Part shown: positions 13,763 through 14,183 of the stretch, in pieces | Position numbering within the stretch: position 1 is the first letter of the stretch | Layout: every line of letters starts with the position of its first letter | Assembly: GCA_002427995.1 (NCBI GenBank) | Contig: DIZV01000173.1 | Coordinates: 1 to 14,183 of the forward strand | DNA from: Chloroflexi bacterium UBA6019 | GTDB taxonomy: Bacteria > Chloroflexota > Dormibacteria > Dormibacterales > Dormibacteraceae | Direction: 5' to 3' | Length of the DNA stretch: 14,183 nucleotides | Program-made: the position numbers and the translations under genes | Notes under the pieces: generated by a model | Database searches by the model: none | Told to the model about the DNA's origin: nothing | What the model saw: only the letters and a program-made list of their open reading frames with translations

Positions 13763-14183
13763 GTGTACGGAAACGCTGAAGGCGGCGATCACCCGCCCGG
13801 CCGCGCGCTGAGCCCGGCCGAGGGTCTACCGGCATTCGGGCCGACCGGCTCCTGCCTGGTCGAGCTCGAAGGCTCCCTCTCGGGAGCGCGCTTTCCAGCC
13901 GACGAGCTGATGGGCACCGACCCCGCTGACGGCAGGCCGCTGCTGGCGCGCTACGACCTCGGGCGCGCCGTCCGATCGCTCACGGCTGCTGCGCTCGCCC
14001 GGCGCAGCGCCGGCGGGCTCTGGCGGTGGGCCGAGCTGCTGCCCGTTCGCGACTGGGCCAACGTCGCCCACCTGGGCGAGGGCGGTTGCCCGCTGCTCCC
14101 GGCCCCCCGCCTCGGAGCCGCTCTCGGGCTCGGCGATCTCCGCCTGAAGGCGGAGAGCCTGAACCCGACCGGCTCCTTCAAGG
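13763..14183 (+). CDS. Threonine-synthase-like PLP enzyme, 3' truncated
   Basis: The window ends inside this gene; about 140 residues are visible. The final segment LRLKAESLNPTGSFK is the PLP-lysine motif of threonine synthase and close relatives, and the preceding HLGEGGCPLLPAPRLGAALG is the standard lead-in. Threonine synthase converts O-phosphohomoserine to threonine. Upstream, LEGSLSGARFPADEL...TDPADGRPLLARYDL has the layout of the family's N-terminal zinc knuckle, but the expected four cysteines are replaced by Gly, Ser, Asp and Asp. The in-frame stop at 13745-13747 limits the start. GTG 13763 is the first candidate and has no clear Shine-Dalgarno; ATG 13910 would cut the knuckle region. 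Other fold-type II PLP enzymes remain possible until the C-terminal part is read. Confidence 0.75.
   Translation, partial: MYGNAEGGDHPPGRALSPAEGLPAFGPTGSCLVELEGSLSGARFPADELMGTDPADGRPLLARYDLGRAVRSLTAAALARRSAGGLWRWAELLPVRDWANVAHLGEGGCPLLPAPRLGAALGLGDLRLKAESLNPTGSFK

Noticed and set aside
13744..13779. Short ATG frame (11 codons) before the threonine-synthase-like gene as its true start
   Set aside because: It is out of frame with the synthase and ends at TGA; it would need a frameshift for which there is no evidence.
1..14183. Defence system, prophage, transposon, CRISPR, tRNA or rRNA
   Set aside because: No matching genes, repeats or RNA folds were recognised; the content is metabolic and housekeeping.

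Overview
The window is about 14.2 kb of very GC-rich, gene-dense bacterial chromosome. Genes are tightly packed, several start at GTG or TTG, and the operons are built from 4-nt NTGA stop/start overlaps. Three features suggest an actinobacterium or a related high-GC soil lineage: the gene order GlnA4-like synthetase / amidotransferase / aldehyde dehydrogenase / SDR (the arrangement I recall at Mycobacterium tuberculosis Rv2860c-Rv2857c), a histidine pathway that uses HutF, and a calcium-type dodecin resembling Rv0379. I cannot fix the phylum by eye. I see no mobile element, RNA gene, CRISPR array or defence system, and no gene-free stretch longer than about 150 bp.

Left block, plus strand, 1-3630: the end of a histidine-utilisation operon, hutU (5' truncated) - hutF - hutI. 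It takes urocanate to imidazolonepropionate, then formiminoglutamate, then formylglutamate. HutH and the final deformylase are not in the window.

Central block, minus strand, 9262 down to 3643: a five-gene amine-utilisation operon. In transcription order it holds an APC permease, a class I glutamine amidotransferase-like gamma-glutamyl hydrolase, a glutamine-synthetase-like gamma-glutamylamine synthetase, an aldehyde dehydrogenase and an SDR oxidoreductase. The likely logic is to import an amine, cap it with glutamate, oxidise the carbon chain, then remove the glutamate. No flavin amine oxidase (PuuB type) is present, so an amino-alcohol such as ethanolamine is a reasonable substrate guess. 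Two genes of this operon lack a canonical start codon: the amidotransferase appears to start at CTG and the SDR at ATC or CTG. The hut and amine operons converge with only 12 bp between their stop codons.

A divergent RpiR-type regulator (9351-10292, plus) faces the permease across 88 bp that hold a candidate operator. Twelve bases after it lies a biosynthetic-type threonine dehydratase (10305-11555), making a probable regulator-enzyme pair.

Right block: a DedA-family membrane protein (minus, possibly leaderless), a dodecin (minus) that lacks the flavin-stacking tryptophan, a divergent lipoprotein HtrA-like serine protease (plus), and the 5' part of a threonine-synthase-like gene that runs off the window. 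The content is mostly housekeeping or accessory metabolism. The main points for a second look are the start codons of the amine operon, its lack of an amine oxidase, an Asn at the expected metal-ligand Asp of HutI, and the degenerate zinc knuckle of the threonine synthase.
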